A stretch of 64,000 nt of DNA from Candidatus Hydrogenedentota bacterium (lineage in GTDB: Bacteria > Hydrogenedentota > Hydrogenedentia > Hydrogenedentales > CAITNO01), in contig JAGPFE010000009.1 in NCBI GenBank assembly GCA_018056705.1, forward strand, positions 16,934 through 80,933. Direction: 5' to 3'. Below are positions 42,794 through 51,674 of this stretch, piece by piece (position 1 is the stretch's first letter; each line of letters begins with the position of its first letter). Under the pieces are notes generated by a model. It was given only the letters and a program-made list of their open reading frames with translations. It had not been told where the DNA came from and did no database searches. The translations under genes were made by a program, and so were the position numbers.

Positions 42794-44181
42794 CGCGGGT
42801 TCTCCTGTTCATTCCGGCCGGCAAGCCGGAGCACGAGTTCCTTGAAATGCCGGCCCCGTTCCTCGAAGTTCCGGTACTGGTCGAAACTGGCGCACCCGGG
42901 CGAGAACAGCACGATCGCCCCCGGAGCGGCGTGTCCGGCGGCCAGCGCCACGGCTTCCGCCACGTCACGCGCGCGGCAGTGCGGCACCACGGCGCCGAAC
43001 CAGTCGATGAATCGGTCCGCGGCGTCTCCCGTGGCGATCAGCAGCGCGGTTTTTTCGCGGATCAGGGGGGCAAGGGAGAGGTAATCGGCTCCTTCCTTGT
43101 GCTGTCCGCCGGCAATCAGGATAACCTGCTGGTCAAAGGCCTCGAGGGCGACGCGCAGGCTGTCGGGGTTGGTGGACTTGGAATCGTTGTACCAGGCCGC
43201 GCCGTTGATTTCGGCCACCCATTCCACGCGATGTTCCACGCCGGGGAACGTTCTGAGCGCTTCGGCGAAGTTCTCCAGGTCCAGGCCGAACGCGTGGGCC
43301 ATCGCCGCGACGGCCAGGGCGTTGGCGACGTTGTGGCAACCGGGCAGGCGCAGGTCTTCCCGGCGCGCGATGACCCGGTTTTCGAATCGCAGGCATGTTC
43401 CGTCGAACCACGCCCCGTCCGGAATGACTTCGCGCGTGCTGAACCGGATCACGCGGACGCCTTCGGGTGGTTTCATCCCGGCGGTCCATGGGTCGTCGGC
43501 ATTCAGCACTGCCGTGTCACCGGGTCGCTGGCGGGCAAAAATCCGGGATTTCATCCCCGCGTAGGCTTCCATGGTGCCGTGTCGCGCGAGGTGATCCGGC
43601 GTCACGTTCAGCACGGAGGCCACGACGGGGTGAAAGGTTTCGGTGGTTTCGAGCTGGTAACTGCTCACCTCGACCACGACCGCCTGGGCATCCGGATACT
43701 CCAGGACGGCCTCGGACAGGGGCCGGTCGTTGTTTCCCGCGAGGTCCGCGGCGGTACCCGCGCGCTGAAGCACGTGCCGCAGGAGGATCGTGGTGGTGGT
43801 CTTGCCGTTGGTGCCCGTCACGGCCAGCAGCGGGGCGGCGTGATACCGGCAGGCCAGTTCCAGTTCGCCGGTGACGGGGATGCCTCGTTCCATGGCCCCG
43901 CGGACCACGGGGGCGGCCAGGGGGACGCCCGGGCTCAGCACGAAAAGGTCGGCCTCGAACACCCGCTCGGTGTGTCCGCCGGTTTCATATGGCACGCCGA
44001 GGGTGTCGCTGGCCTGTTTCCACGGATCCAGTTTGGGCGTGTTGTCTTTTTCGGAAATGAAGGGGTGTCCGCCGAGGTGCCGGACCAGCCGGGCCGCGGC
44101 CACGGCGGAACGCCCCAGGCCGATCAGGCTGACCCGGGTTCCGGGACGCACAAGCGGTACGGGTGCCGCGTGGTCGTTCAT
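42790..44181 (-). CDS. murD: UDP-MurNAc-L-alanine:D-glutamate ligase
   Basis: I place the start at 44181, where ATGA overlaps the mraY stop by four bases, giving 463 residues; the longer frame is antisense to nothing useful and has no ribosome site. The domains are as in MurD: N-terminal Rossmann-like (VSLIGLGRSAVAAARLVRHLGG), central ATP-binding domain with TGTNGKTTTTILLRHV and DNDRP-like NNDRPLSEAV, HYNDSK-type NDSKSTNPDSLRVALEAFD, and the C-terminal ligase domain. It adds D-glutamate in the cytoplasmic precursor pathway. Confidence 0.95.
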   Translation of the reverse strand: MNDHAAPVPLVRPGTRVSLIGLGRSAVAAARLVRHLGGHPFISEKDNTPKLDPWKQASDTLGVPYETGGHTERVFEADLFVLSPGVPLAAPVVRGAMERGIPVTGELELACRYHAAPLLAVTGTNGKTTTTILLRHVLQRAGTAADLAGNNDRPLSEAVLEYPDAQAVVVEVSSYQLETTETFHPVVASVLNVTPDHLARHGTMEAYAGMKSRIFARQRPGDTAVLNADDPWTAGMKPPEGVRVIRFSTREVIPDGAWFDGTCLRFENRVIARREDLRLPGCHNVANALAVAAMAHAFGLDLENFAEALRTFPGVEHRVEWVAEINGAAWYNDSKSTNPDSLRVALEAFDQQVILIAGGQHKEGADYLSLAPLIREKTALLIATGDAADRFIDWFGAVVPHCRARDVAEAVALAAGHAAPGAIVLFSPGCASFDQYRNFEERGRHFKELVLRLAGRNEQENPR

Positions 44182-45662
44182 CGCAGTTTCAGGGCTCCCA
44201 GACTCATGAGGGAAAACAGCAGCGCGATGATCAGGAACCGGGTGGTGACCTGGGTTTCCTGCCATCCGGAAAGTTCGAAGTGGTGATGGAGGGGGGACAT
44301 CCGGAAGAGCCGTTTTCCGGTGAACTTGAAGGAGGCGACCTGCAGCACGACGCTCAGGGTTTCCAGCACGAACAGGCCGGCGACTACCGGTAGCAGCAGT
44401 TCCTGCTTGGTGAGCAGGGCCATCGCGCCGATCGCGCCCCCAAGGGAGAGCGAGCCCGTATCCCCCATGAACACCTGGGCGGGGTGACAGTTGTACCACA
44501 GGAAGCCCAGTCCCGCGCCCAGGATGGCGCCGCCGAACACGAAGAGTTCACTGGCCTCGGGCACGAAGGTGAGGTACAGGTAACGGGACCAGTCCGCGCG
44601 GCTGACCACGTAGGCGATGCCGGCGTAGGTGATGATGGAGATGGTGGAAGCGCCGGCCGCCAGGCCGTCCAGCCCGTCGGTGAGGTTGACGGCGTTGGAG
44701 ATGCTGATGATCACCAGGATAACGAAAAGGATGTAGAACGGTCCCAGGGGAATGAAGAGGTCCTTGAAACCGGGCACGCCGATGCTGGTGTGAGAATGGG
44801 CGCGGCTGGCGGCCACCGCGCGGGGCAGCACCGCCTCGATGAGCGCGCGATTTACCCGGCGGCCGTCCCGGCCGCTTCCGGCCCCGGGATTGGCGTTGAG
44901 CAGGGCTTCCACCGAGGAGGGCAGTTCAATGCCGCGCCATGCTTCGACGTCGTACAGGTCCGGCGTGTCGATCGCCGTGTTGAGTCCCTGGACCAGCGTG
45001 TTGCGGATGCCCGGGTCGGTCAGCAGTTCCGGGCGTTTCCGTAATATCTCGAGGGTACCCTGCGTGGCGGGTCCCATTCGCTCCCGGATCCGGGTCAGGG
45101 CCTTCTCGGCGGTACTACCCTGCAATTCCGAGACCAGTTGCTGCCAGTCGAGAATATCCCGCGTGGAGAAGGTGACCGGGCTGGCGGTGATGGGGCTCCA
45201 ATAGAGCCAGCAGCCGAGCAGGGCACCCGCCAGCAACTGGCCCAGGAGTTTCGCCCGGGCGCTCAGCCCGCTGTTGTGCTTGCGGATCAGCTTAATGTAA
45301 TCGTCCAGGAACCCCACGCTCCCCAGGACCAGGCACACCAGCACGGCCATCCAGAGCAGGCGGTTCTCCAGTTTTCCCCAGAGGGCCAGGGCGAAGAAGG
45401 TGCTGGTCAGAATGAGAATACCGCCCATGGTGGGCGTTCCGGACTTGGTTTTATGCAGTTCGTGGAGCGCGGCGACGTGTTCTTTTTTGATGGGTTGTCC
45501 CAGTTTTTTCGCGCGGAGGTATCGAATCACGGGAGGACCGACGACCAGGCAGAAAAGAAAGGCGGTGATGGCCGAGGCGCCTGCCCGGACCGTATGGTAG
45601 GTCAAAACGTTCAATAGGTTGAACGTTGGAGATAGCCATTCCGCAAGGTAATAGAACATCAT
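44178..45662 (-). CDS. mraY: Phospho-MurNAc-pentapeptide transferase with large inserted loop
   Basis: The 494-residue protein is longer than usual (about 320-370). The family residues are present: HELHKTKSGTPTMGGI, the D120-D121 pair in GFLDDYIK, NAVNLTDGLDGLA, and the C-terminal histidine motif SPLHHHFELSGW. Between helices 4 and 5, residues about 169-292 form an extra helical, charged segment (VSELQGSTAEKALTRIRERM and onward), with no match to the short beta-hairpin loop seen in known MraY. By the known topology this loop is periplasmic. MraY makes lipid I from UDP-MurNAc-pentapeptide and undecaprenyl phosphate. Start and stop overlap both neighbours by four bases. Confidence 0.94.
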   Translation of the reverse strand: MMFYYLAEWLSPTFNLLNVLTYHTVRAGASAITAFLFCLVVGPPVIRYLRAKKLGQPIKKEHVAALHELHKTKSGTPTMGGILILTSTFFALALWGKLENRLLWMAVLVCLVLGSVGFLDDYIKLIRKHNSGLSARAKLLGQLLAGALLGCWLYWSPITASPVTFSTRDILDWQQLVSELQGSTAEKALTRIRERMGPATQGTLEILRKRPELLTDPGIRNTLVQGLNTAIDTPDLYDVEAWRGIELPSSVEALLNANPGAGSGRDGRRVNRALIEAVLPRAVAASRAHSHTSIGVPGFKDLFIPLGPFYILFVILVIISISNAVNLTDGLDGLAAGASTISIITYAGIAYVVSRADWSRYLYLTFVPEASELFVFGGAILGAGLGFLWYNCHPAQVFMGDTGSLSLGGAIGAMALLTKQELLLPVVAGLFVLETLSVVLQVASFKFTGKRLFRMSPLHHHFELSGWQETQVTTRFLIIALLFSLMSLGALKLR

Positions 45663-47065
45663 CCGCCTCCATTCCGTCGCGGGGCCGGGATACTTTCCGG
45701 GTGGGCTTCGCCCCAGCGCGTGGCGAGGCGGTCGACCAGTTGTTCCATGCGGGTGCCCCGGGAGCCCTTCACCAGTAGCAGGTCGCCGTTCCGGGCATCC
45801 CCGATCACGGCGCTGGCCATGGTGTCGTGGTCCTCGCAGACCATCACGCGGGCCATGCCGGCATCCCGCGCGCCCGCCGCGTAATGCCTTGCGTCCGGGC
45901 CGAGCGCGTACAGCCGTTCCACGCCGAGCCGGGCGGCCAGGGTGCCGATTTCATAGTGCATGCCGGGGGCATCCTTCCCCAGTTCGAACATGGAACCCAG
46001 GGCGGCGGCCCGCGCGCCGGTTCCCGGCATTTCCGCCAGGGTTTCCAGCGCGGCCCGCATGCTGGCCGGATTGGCGTTGTAAGTGTCGTCGAGGACGGTC
46101 AGCGGTCCGATGCGCCGCACCCGCATCCGGTCGGCCCGGGCGCAGGCGGCCTCGACGCGTTGCTTCAGGTCGGGCACGCCGTGTCGCAGGCCCACGGCCA
46201 CGCAGGCCAGCACGCTGGTCAACTGGGCCCGGACGGGCAGGTTGAGCAGGAGTTCGCCGACGGGATCGATCAGGGCCCGCAACCGGCCGTCGGCCAGGCG
46301 TTCCGCCGCGACCAGTCGTACGTTCGATCGGGGATCCGATCCAAACCGGACCACCGGTCCCTCGTGGCGGTCCGCCATGGCCGCGCAATAGGGATTGTCC
46401 ACGTTCGCGTAGAATACCCCGCCGGGACGGAGTCCTTCGCGGATTTCCTCCTTGGCGCGGGCAACGTCCTCTATGGAACCGAAGCCCTCGAGATGGGCGG
46501 GGGCCACCAGCGTGACGATCGATTCGTCGGGGAGGGCCATTTCGCACAGCCGCCGGATTTCGCCCACGTGATTCGCGCCCATTTCGATGACGGCGAAGCG
46601 GCAGTCCCGGCTGATGTCCAGGAGGGACAGGGGACAGCCGATTTCGTTGTTGAAATTACCCCGGGTGGCCGCGACGGGACCGAGACCTTCCAGGACTTCC
46701 CGCAGCATGTTCTTGGTGGTGGTTTTGCCGCAGGAGCCGGTGATGGCGATGACGGTGGCATTGCTCCGGGCGCGATGATGAGCGGCCAGGCGTTGGAGCG
46801 CGGCCTGGGGATCATCCACCACGAGGCATACCCCGCCGGGCGCGCTGATCCGGCAGACGGCGGCGACGGCCCCTTTCTGGAAGGCGTCGGCAACGAAGCG
46901 GTTGCCGTCGAAACGTTCGCCGGTGAGGGCGAAGAAGACGTCGCCGGGCTGGATCGTCCGGGTGTCGGTGGAGACGGCCTGGAACCGGATGGCACCCTGG
47001 TCGGGCTCCAGGGGAGGCGCGCCAACCCACGCGGCCAGTTCCGCCAGGGTGTAGTCGAGACTCAT
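45659..47065 (-). CDS. murF: UDP-MurNAc-tripeptide:D-Ala-D-Ala ligase
   Basis: The 468-residue Mur ligase begins LDYTLAELAAWVGAP and has STDTRTIQPGDVFFALTGERFDGNRF in the N-terminal domain, the P-loop TGSCGKTTTKNMLREVL, EMGANHVGEIRRLCEMALP and LDDTYNANPASMRAALETL. The C-terminal domain contains GSRGTRMEQLVDRL. It attaches D-Ala-D-Ala in the cytoplasm. It overlaps murE upstream and mraY downstream by four bases each, so translation is coupled. Confidence 0.96.
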   Translation of the reverse strand: MSLDYTLAELAAWVGAPPLEPDQGAIRFQAVSTDTRTIQPGDVFFALTGERFDGNRFVADAFQKGAVAAVCRISAPGGVCLVVDDPQAALQRLAAHHRARSNATVIAITGSCGKTTTKNMLREVLEGLGPVAATRGNFNNEIGCPLSLLDISRDCRFAVIEMGANHVGEIRRLCEMALPDESIVTLVAPAHLEGFGSIEDVARAKEEIREGLRPGGVFYANVDNPYCAAMADRHEGPVVRFGSDPRSNVRLVAAERLADGRLRALIDPVGELLLNLPVRAQLTSVLACVAVGLRHGVPDLKQRVEAACARADRMRVRRIGPLTVLDDTYNANPASMRAALETLAEMPGTGARAAALGSMFELGKDAPGMHYEIGTLAARLGVERLYALGPDARHYAAGARDAGMARVMVCEDHDTMASAVIGDARNGDLLLVKGSRGTRMEQLVDRLATRWGEAHPESIPAPRRNGGG

Positions 47066-48555
47066 GGCCGGAGCTCCTCGAGCAGGCGCGCGGCGACTTC
47101 CCGGTCGTCGAAAGCATGCCGTTGCGTGCCGATGATCTGGTAGGGTTCGTGTCCCTTGCCCGCTATGACGACCGCGTCCCCGGGGCGGGCCAGTCGCAAG
47201 GCCCGGCGGATGGCTTCCTCGCGGTTTTCAATTACTTCGTAATCGTCGTACTTGCGCTTACCCTGCTGCTGCACGCCCACTTCGATGTCCATCAGGATAC
47301 GCAGGGGATCCTCGGTGCGGGGATTGTCGGAGGTGAGGATGGCGAAATCGGCGAGGCCCGCGGCGACCGCGCCCATCCTGGGACGTTTACCCCGGTCGCG
47401 GTCGCCTCCGCACCCGAAGACGACGATGAGTCGTCCCCCGCAAAGCGGCCGGGCCGCTTCGAGTACGTTGCGCAGGCCATCGTCGGTGTGGGCGTAATCG
47501 ACGATCACGCTGAAGGGTTGTCCCCGATCGACCAGTTCGAAGCGCCCGGGGACCCGCGTCATGGAGGCGAGTCCAGAGGCGATTTCTTCCGGTTGCAGTC
47601 CGAGGCCGAAACAGAGTCCCGCGGCGCACAGGGCGTTCAGGATGTTGTAATGGCCGGTCAGGCGCATGCGGACCTTCGCGGTGCCGCCCGGGGTGACGAG
47701 CCGGAATCGACTGCCGCCGAGATCCATCTGGACGTCTTCCGCGCGGAGGTCGCCGCCCGGTCCGCAGGTCAGGCAGGGCACGGGGGAGGCGTCGCGGAAG
47801 CGTTCCCAGCAGGGGTCTTCCCGGTTAACCACGGTGAAAGGACGCGGGCCGTTTTCCTTGGGGGGATGGAACCGGCCCACCCGTTCGAAAAGCTTGCGTT
47901 TCGCGCGGAAGTAGTCTTCCATGTCGCGGTGGTAGTCGAGGTGATCACGGGTGAGGTTGGTGAAAGCGGCGGCATCGAAAAGGACCCCCGCCACCCGTTC
48001 CTGGTCCAGGGCGTGGGAACTGACTTCCATGACCACGTGCCGCTGCCCGGCGTTCAGGGCCATAAGGAACAACTCGGCCAGGTCCTCGGCGAAGGGCGTG
48101 GTGTGCGGGGCGGGCAGTTCTTTTCCACCCACGCGAAAGGTGATGGTGCCGAAATTGGCGCAGGGACGGCCCGCGTGGTTGAGTATGGCCTCGACCATGT
48201 GGGCCGTGCTGGTTTTCCCGTTGGTCCCGGTGATGCCCAGCACGATAAGGTGGCGGGTGGGGTCGCCCGCGAGGGCGTGGGCGGCGACGCCGCAGGCCAC
48301 CCGGGCGTCGGGTACGCGCAAATACGGCAACCCGGCGAGGGAGAGGAGGTGTGCGCGTTCGCCGACAATGGCGACGGCCCCCGCGGCGGCGGCCTGTTGG
48401 GCGAAGTCGTGTCCGTCGGCGTGGGTGCCCTGTTCGGCCACGAAGAGCGCGCCGGGGACAACCTTCCGGGAATCCCGGGTGACCGCCGTAAATGTCCAGT
48501 CGACTGGTATTTCAGGGCTGATGCCCAGTTTCTCGCAGAGTTCCTTGCCCGTCAC
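47062..48555 (-). CDS. murE: UDP-MurNAc-L-Ala-D-Glu:meso-diaminopimelate ligase
   Basis: The 497-residue ligase has the N-terminal DSRKVVPGALFVAEQGTHADGH, P-loop GITGTNGKTSTAHMVEAIL, EVSSHALDQERVAGV and VVFGCGGDRDRGKRPRMG. The specificity loop reads TSDNPRTEDP: the DNPR motif is the hallmark of enzymes that add meso-diaminopimelate rather than lysine. This tells that the organism has DAP-type peptidoglycan, consistent with a diderm. It overlaps ftsI by four bases. Confidence 0.96.
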   Translation of the reverse strand: MTGKELCEKLGISPEIPVDWTFTAVTRDSRKVVPGALFVAEQGTHADGHDFAQQAAAAGAVAIVGERAHLLSLAGLPYLRVPDARVACGVAAHALAGDPTRHLIVLGITGTNGKTSTAHMVEAILNHAGRPCANFGTITFRVGGKELPAPHTTPFAEDLAELFLMALNAGQRHVVMEVSSHALDQERVAGVLFDAAAFTNLTRDHLDYHRDMEDYFRAKRKLFERVGRFHPPKENGPRPFTVVNREDPCWERFRDASPVPCLTCGPGGDLRAEDVQMDLGGSRFRLVTPGGTAKVRMRLTGHYNILNALCAAGLCFGLGLQPEEIASGLASMTRVPGRFELVDRGQPFSVIVDYAHTDDGLRNVLEAARPLCGGRLIVVFGCGGDRDRGKRPRMGAVAAGLADFAILTSDNPRTEDPLRILMDIEVGVQQQGKRKYDDYEVIENREEAIRRALRLARPGDAVVIAGKGHEPYQIIGTQRHAFDDREVAARLLEELRP

Positions 48556-50975
48556 GACGTTTCACGCTCCTCTTTCGCGCGCGCGCTGGTGTCAGTTGGA
48601 TCGATCGGCGCGAGATCAGCGATGGGCAGCCATTCGCCGGTGTTGGAGAAGGTCAGGATACAGAGGGAGACGTTGGTCAGATCGGTTCCCGGGGGTGGGT
48701 CCTGCGCGACGACCCTGCCGGCGCCCCGGGCGTCCATGGGCAGGTTGATCCGCTGCAATTGCTCCCGGGCCTGTTTTTTGGTCAGGCCGATGAGGTTGGG
48801 CATGGTGTTCGTCACGCTCGTTCCGGGGGTCTGCAGGGCGACGAAGGATACGCCATCCAGCGGGGTAAGCAGGGCGTCGAGGGGCAGGGCATCCTCCGTG
48901 GGAGGTGTCGCGTCGTGTTCGGCCATGGTGTCGGCATCATCCACGACCTGGGATTGCAGGGGGGCCGGGGGGGGGGAGGGTGCGGGCTGCCGATCGTTGC
49001 CGCCATCCTTCCTGGCCTGCTGTTTCTGGTATTCGGCCACGATCTCGGGATCGGTGACGGGATCCGGTTCCACGCCCATGGAGGCCAGGGTTTCGGCGAC
49101 CACTTCCCGGAAGACGGGGGCGCTGACGTACCCGCCGGTACGCGGCCAGCCCTTGGGCTCAAAGACCACGATCGCGCCCACGATCCGGGGATCCGCCACC
49201 GGGGCGAAGCCGACGAACACGGCGGTATACCGGTCGGGATCGTATCCGGGGCCGTCTGTTCTCGCCATCTGGGCGGTGCCGGTCTTGCCGCCCACGCGAT
49301 ATTCCATGATGTTGGCACGTTTGCCCGTGCCCCGGAGCACCACCTGGTGGCAGAGCATCCTCATGGTTTCGGCGGTATCGGGGGAGAGCACCCGGACCGG
49401 TTCGGGCGCCTGGTGTTCATACGTGATGAGGCCTTCCCTGGAGACGGCGCGTTCCACTACGTAGGGTTCCACGAGAAAACCGCCGTTGGCAATGACGGCC
49501 ATGGCGCGGACCAGCTGGAGGGTGGTCACGGATATTTCCTGTCCCATGGGCAGGGCGGTCATGGTCAGCTTGGACCAGCGCTGCTTGACGTTGACGGGAC
49601 GCTCGGGATGATCGGGATCCCGCAGGGGCTTGTACAGGCCCCGGGCCTCGCCGGGAAAATCGCGGGAAGTTTTCCGGTAGAAGCCGAAACGCTGGATCCA
49701 CTCGTCGAAGTACACGGGGCCGACGCGGCTGGCCACCTTGATCATGGCGATGTTGCTGGATTCCTCGAAACACTTGGTGAAGGGCGCCAGGCCCATTTTA
49801 TGGTAGTCCCTGACGCGGTGACCGAAGAAATTGGCCACGCCGCCCTCGCAGTCGATGATTTCGTCGAGGCGGACCTGGCGCATTTCCAGGGCCGCGGAAG
49901 CCGTGACGATCTTGAAGGAAGATCCGGGCTCGAAGACATCGTGAATCGCCCGGTTTTTCCGGTACTCGTCGGGGTAGGCGTTATAGCGATTGGGATCGAA
50001 ACCGGGACGGGTCGCCATGGCCAGGATGGCCCCGGTGCGCGGATCCATGAAAACCCCGATGCCGGCGGGGGCGGAGTATTTCTCGAGGGTGACGTCCAGC
50101 GCTTGTTCCAGGCGGCGCTGCATGGCGATGTCCAGGGTCAGCTGGAGCATGTCTCCCCCGCGGGGCGGCACCAGGTCAACGCTCTCGGACGCGAGCATGC
50201 GGCGGTCCTTGTCTACCCGGGCGCGCAGGATGCCGGGCTTACATTCCAGGTACTCGTTGAAGACCGCCTCGATGCCGGCCATGGGCTCACCGGTGAACTG
50301 GACGTAGCCGAGGACTTGCGCGGCCGCTTCCCCGAAGGGATATACCCGAAGGGGCTCATCCGCCACGTGAAGACAGTTGATGACGGGCTTGGGCGAACGC
50401 TGTTTTGCCTGGAGCATGTCCGGGGTGACGGTGCCGGCCAACTGGGCCTCGATAATGGGCAGGAGGTCGGGATTTTCCTGGATGGCGCAGGCTTCCCCCA
50501 TGAGCAGGATTTCTTCCATGTCGTGGGCGGAAAGGTTTTCAGCGCGCCGCTGGATGGGGTTGGAACGGCGTGGTCGACCGGTAGTCGTGTCCGTTTTATA
50601 GGTAATGGCCTTGTACACCTCGTCCCGGTTCAGGTTGAGTTTCCGGCTGAGGTAGTCGGCCAGGCGATCCGGATCGGCCACCCGCTGGGGATCCACGGCG
50701 ATGGTGGGCAGGATCCGGTTGCAGGCCAGGAGCAGGCCGTTGCGGTCGAAGATTTCTCCCCTTTTTTCCCGGAGTTCCCAGGTGCCCTCGTGGAAGCGGC
50801 TCTCCAGTAGAAGGTTCTCGCCGGGGTTCAGGTGCAGCATGACCAGCCTGCCCGCGGCGATGAGGACGCCCACGGAGAAGACAAGCATGACGGCATTTAC
50901 CCGTTTCGAGATCGGCGGGTGAACTGGCGCGCGTTGCCTGGCCGCGCGATCCACGTTGTCACGCGCGCTCAGCAT
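48552..50975 (-). CDS. ftsI: Division transpeptidase FtsI (class B PBP) with PASTA domain
   Basis: The 807-residue protein has one N-terminal membrane helix (about 25-47), the pedestal region starting near KRGEIFDRNG, and a transpeptidase domain with all three motifs: S352-S-F-K355, S406-S-N408 and K564-T-G566. After a Pro/Gln-rich linker, residues about 720-790 form one PASTA domain (MPNLIGLTKKQAREQL, VVAQDPPPGTDL). FtsI cross-links septal peptidoglycan in the periplasm with FtsW. A PASTA tail is usual in Gram-positive PBP2x/SpoVD but not in classic Gram-negative FtsI. The ftsL gene ends 30 bases upstream. Confidence 0.94.
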   Translation of the reverse strand: MLSARDNVDRAARQRAPVHPPISKRVNAVMLVFSVGVLIAAGRLVMLHLNPGENLLLESRFHEGTWELREKRGEIFDRNGLLLACNRILPTIAVDPQRVADPDRLADYLSRKLNLNRDEVYKAITYKTDTTTGRPRRSNPIQRRAENLSAHDMEEILLMGEACAIQENPDLLPIIEAQLAGTVTPDMLQAKQRSPKPVINCLHVADEPLRVYPFGEAAAQVLGYVQFTGEPMAGIEAVFNEYLECKPGILRARVDKDRRMLASESVDLVPPRGGDMLQLTLDIAMQRRLEQALDVTLEKYSAPAGIGVFMDPRTGAILAMATRPGFDPNRYNAYPDEYRKNRAIHDVFEPGSSFKIVTASAALEMRQVRLDEIIDCEGGVANFFGHRVRDYHKMGLAPFTKCFEESSNIAMIKVASRVGPVYFDEWIQRFGFYRKTSRDFPGEARGLYKPLRDPDHPERPVNVKQRWSKLTMTALPMGQEISVTTLQLVRAMAVIANGGFLVEPYVVERAVSREGLITYEHQAPEPVRVLSPDTAETMRMLCHQVVLRGTGKRANIMEYRVGGKTGTAQMARTDGPGYDPDRYTAVFVGFAPVADPRIVGAIVVFEPKGWPRTGGYVSAPVFREVVAETLASMGVEPDPVTDPEIVAEYQKQQARKDGGNDRQPAPSPPPAPLQSQVVDDADTMAEHDATPPTEDALPLDALLTPLDGVSFVALQTPGTSVTNTMPNLIGLTKKQAREQLQRINLPMDARGAGRVVAQDPPPGTDLTNVSLCILTFSNTGEWLPIADLAPIDPTDTSARAKEERETS

Positions 50976-51005
50976 GGCCTTGACTCCTTACCGGGCTTAA
51001 TGTCT

Positions 51006-51674
51006 TCATAGGGGCGTGATCCATGCCGCGGGGTTTTCGTCCGGGACAGGAGATGCCGCGTTCCGTCGAGCAGGAACTGGAACCGGGCGCGATGGCGAGG
51101 ACACGGTTTTCTTTTCAGGGGTTACGCGTTTACCCGGGGCGCTCTTCTTTGAGTCGGCCCGGGGTTTCTCGCGCCGCTGTTTTGGGTCGTTGGTGCCGGC
51201 GGAGACCGGCATGTTCCGCGCGGGGACGACCGGGGCGGTGACCAGTGGGGCCTGGGTGGACATTCCGGGGTCCGCGGGCGATGGCGCGGCGGAAGCCGTG
51301 GCGAACCGGGCCTGCAGCCCCTGGACCGGTTCCAGGGGCAATTCCCAGACGCGCTGGTCCAGGGGGATGGGCGGCACGGTGATCACCTGGCCGGGTTGTG
51401 GAGGACGCAGGCCCAGGGCTTGGGCGAACTCCGTGGAGGTCCACTGTCCTCGCCTGCGGGCGAGGTCGGCGGTGGCGGTTTCCAGGCGACGGGTGGCATC
51501 CCGGTTCTGTTCAGTAAGCTGGTTGAACTCGTAGTCCAGCCGGCGCTTCTGAATGTTCAGCGCGATGTCGAGGCGAATAAACCAGGCCAGCGTGAACAGC
51601 GGCAGGAGCAGGGGGATCCAGGCCCATTGCGCCCGCCGGATTTCGCGGGGGGTGGGATAGCGTCGCCGGATCAT
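51006..51674 (-). CDS. FtsL-like division protein with long C-terminal tail
   Basis: The start at 51674 overlaps the rsmH stop as ATGA and gives 222 residues. A membrane helix (WAWIPLLLPLFTLAWFI) is followed by a coiled coil (LDYEFNQLTEQNRDATRRLETATADLARRR), the FtsL/DivIC layout; the gene position between rsmH and ftsI is that of ftsL. FtsL bridges FtsQ/FtsB and FtsWI. The tail from about residue 115 on is long, Pro/Lys-rich and probably disordered, which is unusual, since FtsL is normally about 120 residues. Identification rests on topology and position because sequence conservation in this family is low. Confidence 0.78.
   Translation of the reverse strand: MIRRRYPTPREIRRAQWAWIPLLLPLFTLAWFIRLDIALNIQKRRLDYEFNQLTEQNRDATRRLETATADLARRRGQWTSTEFAQALGLRPPQPGQVITVPPIPLDQRVWELPLEPVQGLQARFATASAAPSPADPGMSTQAPLVTAPVVPARNMPVSAGTNDPKQRREKPRADSKKSAPGKRVTPEKKTVSSPSRPVPVPARRNAASPVPDENPAAWITPL

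Noticed and set aside
47116..49464. 782-residue plus-strand frame opposite murE and ftsI
   Set aside because: murE and ftsI have all catalytic motifs on the minus strand; the plus frame is a shadow.
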